A stretch of DNA of 5,829 nt from CAZLLV01 sp964560325 (lineage in GTDB: Bacteria; Acidobacteriota; Thermoanaerobaculia; Multivoradales; DATKCC01): contig CAZLLV010000447.1 in assembly GCA_964560325.1 (NCBI GenBank), forward strand, positions 1 through 5,829. Direction: 5' to 3'. The notes below the pieces were generated by a model. That model did no database searches. It saw only the letters and a list, made by a program, of their open reading frames with translations, and was not told where the DNA came from. Shown one piece after another: positions 5,501 through 5,829 of this stretch. Made by a program: the position numbers and the translations under genes. Position 1 is the first letter of the stretch, and the number at the start of each line of letters is the position of its first letter.

Positions 5501-5829
5501 CTACTCGGCGGCTGCCGCGGCGTACATCGCGTCGATCTGCCGCCGGTACTTCTCGTCCACGACGCGGCGCTTGACCTTCTGCGTCGGCGTCAGCTCGCCG
5601 CCTTCGATGCTCAGCTCTTCCGGAAGCAGATCCCACGCCACGATCTGCTCGTAGTGCGCCAGGTCGTCGTTGACCTTCGCCACCTCGCCCTCGATCAGGC
5701 CCCGCACCCGCTCGTCCTCCAGCAGGGCCTCGGTGTCGCCGGTGGGGATGCCCTGATCGCCCGCCCACACCTTCAAGGAGTCGACGTCCGGGACGATCAG
5801 CGCGGAGAGGAACTTCCGCCGGTCGCCGA
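5501..5829 (-). CDS. Long-chain acyl-CoA synthetase (AMP-forming), C-terminal part only
   Basis: The frame is open to the right edge of the window, leaving about 108 C-terminal residues and a TAG stop at 5501-5503. It begins GDRRKFLSALIVPDVDSLKVWA, the well-known segment of the C-terminal domain of long-chain fatty-acid-CoA ligases. It ends with LTPTQKVKRRVVDEKYRRQI, where a Lys of the PTxKxKR motif (A10 region) is the expected adenylation lysine. The enzyme activates fatty acids with ATP and CoA. An alternative internal TTG start at 5776 would be spurious, because the homologous sequence continues through it. The gene lies directly upstream of fadJ on the same strand and supplies its pathway, so the two are probably one operon. 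The AMP-binding core lies outside the window. The protein ends in an Ala-rich tail (AAAAAE). Confidence 0.93.
   Translation of the reverse strand, partial: GDRRKFLSALIVPDVDSLKVWAGDQGIPTGDTEALLEDERVRGLIEGEVAKVNDDLAHYEQIVAWDLLPEELSIEGGELTPTQKVKRRVVDEKYRRQIDAMYAAAAAE

Noticed and set aside
3802..5574. Plus-strand open frame of 590 codons opposite fadJ and the acyl-CoA synthetase end
   Set aside because: It is antisense to two strongly recognised genes. Its product is dominated by Arg, Ala, Val, Asp, Leu and His in monotonous runs, as expected for the reverse frame of GC-rich codons. It has no recognisable motif.

Overview
This is a GC-rich (about 70% by eye) bacterial chromosomal window with tightly packed genes. 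The best lineage clue is the secreted von Willebrand factor A-type protein, which resembles the 'VWFA-related Acidobacterial domain' family (TIGR03436). An Acidobacteriota origin (for example a Thermoanaerobaculia-like lineage) is therefore plausible. This is inference, because the window holds no rRNA or marker gene.

Left part, plus strand (1-915): The window opens in the last 14 codons of a gene whose ending resembles a PP2C-type serine/threonine phosphatase. About 250 bases without a convincing gene follow. Next is a compact type II toxin-antitoxin pair: a 78-residue antitoxin and an overlapping 129-residue PIN-domain (VapC-type) ribonuclease toxin with all four acidic catalytic residues.

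Right part, minus strand (5829 down to 941): Read in the direction of transcription, this strand holds the C-terminal end of a long-chain acyl-CoA synthetase and then a complete FadJ-type enoyl-CoA hydratase/3-hydroxyacyl-CoA dehydrogenase. The first activates fatty acids and the second performs the two middle steps of beta-oxidation; they are 43 bases apart and probably one operon. A 130-base gap follows, with a hairpin plus short T run just after the fadJ stop. Overlapping that hairpin is a close match to a sigma-54 (-24/-12) promoter facing the next gene. Then come the secreted VWA-domain protein and, 28 bases further, a PLP-dependent enzyme of the threonine-synthase-like fold with an N-terminal zinc-ribbon motif. 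The last two genes are probably co-transcribed. The PLP gene converges on the toxin gene with only 25 bases between their stops.

No tRNA, rRNA, CRISPR array, insertion sequence or clear attachment site was seen. I see no wholly new multi-gene system. The most interesting points are the overlapping terminator/sigma-54-like element before the VWA gene, the altered metal site (MIDAS) of the VWA protein, and the unusual PLP-lysine motif of the threonine-synthase-like enzyme.
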